Assembly (NCBI RefSeq): GCF_014596745.1
Contig: NZ_JABTCF010000007.1
Coordinates: 1-64,000 of the forward strand
Reading direction: 5' to 3'
Source of the DNA: Maribacter aquimaris
Lineage (GTDB): Bacteria > Bacteroidota > Bacteroidia > Flavobacteriales > Flavobacteriaceae
DNA: 64,000 nt
The notes under the pieces were generated by a model. That model was not told the DNA's origin. It saw only the letters and a program-made list of their open reading frames with translations, and did not search any database. Each line of letters begins with the position of its first letter. The stretch's first letter is position 1. Both the position numbers and the translations under genes were made by a program. Shown in pieces: positions 62,567 through 64,000 of this stretch.

Positions 62567-63760
62567 CTATAATTGTCCGCTTAATATTTCCAAAGGATTC
62601 GCTTCATCAACATTCTTATTTTCCTGAACCTCATACTTTCTGCTCGCACTCAACACTATCCCTATGGCCAAACAAGTCATCCAACTTGATGTACCCCCAC
62701 TACTGATCAATGGCAAGGTCTGTCCGGTAACCGGAAACAACTCTACCGCTACGGCCATATTTATCATGGCCTGAAAGACAATAGGCAAACCTACCCCCAG
62801 CACCAGTAATTTTCCAAACACCGAATGATTACCGTTGGCCACCACCACGATGCGAAACAACAACAGCAAATAGAAGAACATGAGCACAAAACCACCGAGC
62901 AAGCCGTATTCCTCAACGATTATTGCATAGATAAAATCTGAGGAACTCTGGGGTAAAAAGTTTTTTTGGACACTTTTTCCCGCTCCTTTACCAATTACAC
63001 CCCCAGAGGCTATTGCAATCTTGGCCCTCTCAATTTGATAATCAGCCTCAGTATCTTCCGGATTTGCAAAACTCTCGATCCGACTGATCCAGGTATCAAC
63101 ACGATTGGGAAACAAATCAGGCACCGCCTTGGCCGTTAAAATGAACAGGGTGAGGCTTAATATTCCCACACCCACAATTCCCAGTATATATTTTATGGGA
63201 TATCCCCCTAAAAAACACAACAGGAGCACCATGGAAAAGATAATGGCAGCCGTGGAAAAATTCGCAGGCAATACAAGTACTACAACCAAGAATACCGGAA
63301 TCCAAAGCGGCAAAATACTTTCTTGGAAGGTCACCACCTTATCCTTGATCTTGGATAAGTACCGCGCTACATAGATCATTAAGACCACAGCAGCCAAGTT
63401 GGATGTCTGAAAGGTGATACCCACTAGGGGTATACGAATCCATCTACTGGCATTGGCCCCATCGATTGTGGTTCCTTGTGCCAAAGTGAATATCAACAAT
63501 ACCAAAACTATGGGCATAGCAATCAATGATAAGCCCTTAAAAAAATGGACTGGAATTTTATGTACCCCATATATAATTCCAAAACCTAAAAACAATAGAA
63601 AAGCATGTTTTACCAAATGTCCGCCAGTGGTACCATTACCAACGACATACACCAAATTACTACTGGCGCTATAGACAGGTAAAAATGAAAATAAGGCCAA
63701 AAGCGACACTACGGCCCAAATGGTTTTATCCCCTTCTATATTTTTAATAAAATCCAACAC
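62567..63760 (-). CDS. ftsW: Lipid II polymerase / division protein FtsW
   Basis: The 397-residue SEDS-family polytopic protein polymerises septal peptidoglycan. About ten hydrophobic helices are visible. The [13 protein letters not shown] region, [20 protein letters not shown] near residue 108 and [20 protein letters not shown] near residue 345 match FtsW/RodA. Its place between murD and murG fixes it as FtsW rather than RodA. The gaps to both neighbours are 10 bases or less. Confidence 0.94.
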   Translation of the reverse strand: MLDFIKNIEGDKTIWAVVSLLALFSFLPVYSASSNLVYVVGNGTTGGHLVKHAFLLFLGFGIIYGVHKIPVHFFKGLSLIAMPIVLVLLIFTLAQGTTIDGANASRWIRIPLVGITFQTSNLAAVVLMIYVARYLSKIKDKVVTFQESILPLWIPVFLVVVLVLPANFSTAAIIFSMVLLLCFLGGYPIKYILGIVGVGILSLTLFILTAKAVPDLFPNRVDTWISRIESFANPEDTEADYQIERAKIAIASGGVIGKGAGKSVQKNFLPQSSSDFIYAIIVEEYGLLGGFVLMFFYLLLLFRIVVVANGNHSVFGKLLVLGVGLPIVFQAMINMAVAVELFPVTGQTLPLISSGGTSSWMTCLAIGIVLSASRKYEVQENKNVDEANPLEILSGQL

Positions 63761-63762
63761 GT

Positions 63763-64000
63763 TTATAAATTTTTAATCGCTTCCTTAAACTGGTTTCCCC
63801 TGTCCTCGTAATTTTTGAACAAATCAAAACTTGCACAGGCCGGGGACAATAAAACAGTATCGCCTCGTTCTGCTATTTTATACGCCACCTTCACTGCTTC
63901 TTCCATAGCGTAGGTTTCCACCAATAAATCGACGACATTGCCAAATGCATCAACAATCTTCGAATTATCGGAACCCAAACAAATAATGGCTTTCACCTTT
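63763..64000 (-). CDS. murD: UDP-N-acetylmuramoylalanine--D-glutamate ligase, C-terminal part
   Basis: The frame stays open to the window edge; the GTG at 63996 is not the true start. The visible ~78 residues contain [20 protein letters not shown], the MurD C-terminal motif that contacts D-Glu and the substrate, and end in FKEAIKNL. The enzyme adds D-Glu to UDP-MurNAc-L-Ala. It lies two bases before ftsW, in the normal division/cell-wall order. The rest of the gene is outside the window. Confidence 0.9.
   Translation of the reverse strand, partial: KVKAIICLGSDNSKIVDAFGNVVDLLVETYAMEEAVKVAYKIAERGDTVLLSPACASFDLFKNYEDRGNQFKEAIKNL

Overview
The window looks like the chromosome of a marine member of the Flavobacteriaceae (Bacteroidota). 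Four things point there: type IX secretion (T9SS) genes and T9SS type B sorting domains; many start regions carrying the Bacteroidota promoter element TAnnTTTG instead of a Shine-Dalgarno site; a complete Na+-translocating NADH:quinone reductase (nqrA-F) operon; and a long-linker FtsZ together with a short primary sigma factor without region 1.1. The assignment rests on gene content only. No prophage, insertion sequence or CRISPR array was found.

Positions 1-14766 form an accessory surface-protein region. It reads as two consecutive cassettes. Each has one or more long, low-complexity fibre-like proteins without a recognisable T9SS sorting domain, followed within a few bases by a ~385-residue protein that ends in a type B sorting domain. 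Cassette 1 is only partly in the window (1-1856). Cassette 2 (2246-14766) holds a 3272-residue Asp-rich repeat protein, a 508-residue protein with a possible C1q/TNF-like C-terminus, and a paralogue of the cassette 1 sorting-domain protein. The fibre proteins of both cassettes end in the same ~90-110-residue domain. I regard this as the most interesting system in the window: a candidate two-component fibre-plus-anchor surface structure.

Positions 14995-36195 are mostly housekeeping. They hold two envelope proteins (M15 carboxypeptidase, M48 protease), a 55-residue membrane protein, a secreted ankyrin protein, gpmI, a cobalamin-type binding protein, map, a methyltransferase, and a minus-strand block of apbE, a small NQR-associated gene and nqrFEDCBA. 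After these come the T9SS plug protein, a DUF3667 protein, apaG, pruA, rsmG and a desaturase. Positions 36209-47356 hold an aminotransferase, the Trk K+ system (trkA-trkH), menG/ubiE, a PorT-like T9SS protein, a SpoU methyltransferase, tamL, fbaA and accD. Positions 47453-51172 hold rpsO, pnp and rpoD.

Between rpoD and a frameshifted peroxiredoxin lies an 860-base gap containing a strongly structured, terminator-ended segment that is a candidate non-coding RNA. Positions 52853-55306 hold a VF530-type protein, trmL, rpe and a YpdA-type oxidoreductase. A tRNA-Arg(TCG), a YqeY protein and the division/cell-wall cluster murD-ftsW-murG-murC-ftsQ-ftsA-ftsZ on the minus strand fill the rest. The cluster is cut by the window edge inside murD.

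Functional links: the plug and PorT-like proteins belong to the T9SS that would export the sorting-domain proteins. ApbE attaches FMN to NqrB and NqrC. RpsO and PNPase sit in their usual order, and PNPase has a leader hairpin that could mediate autoregulation.
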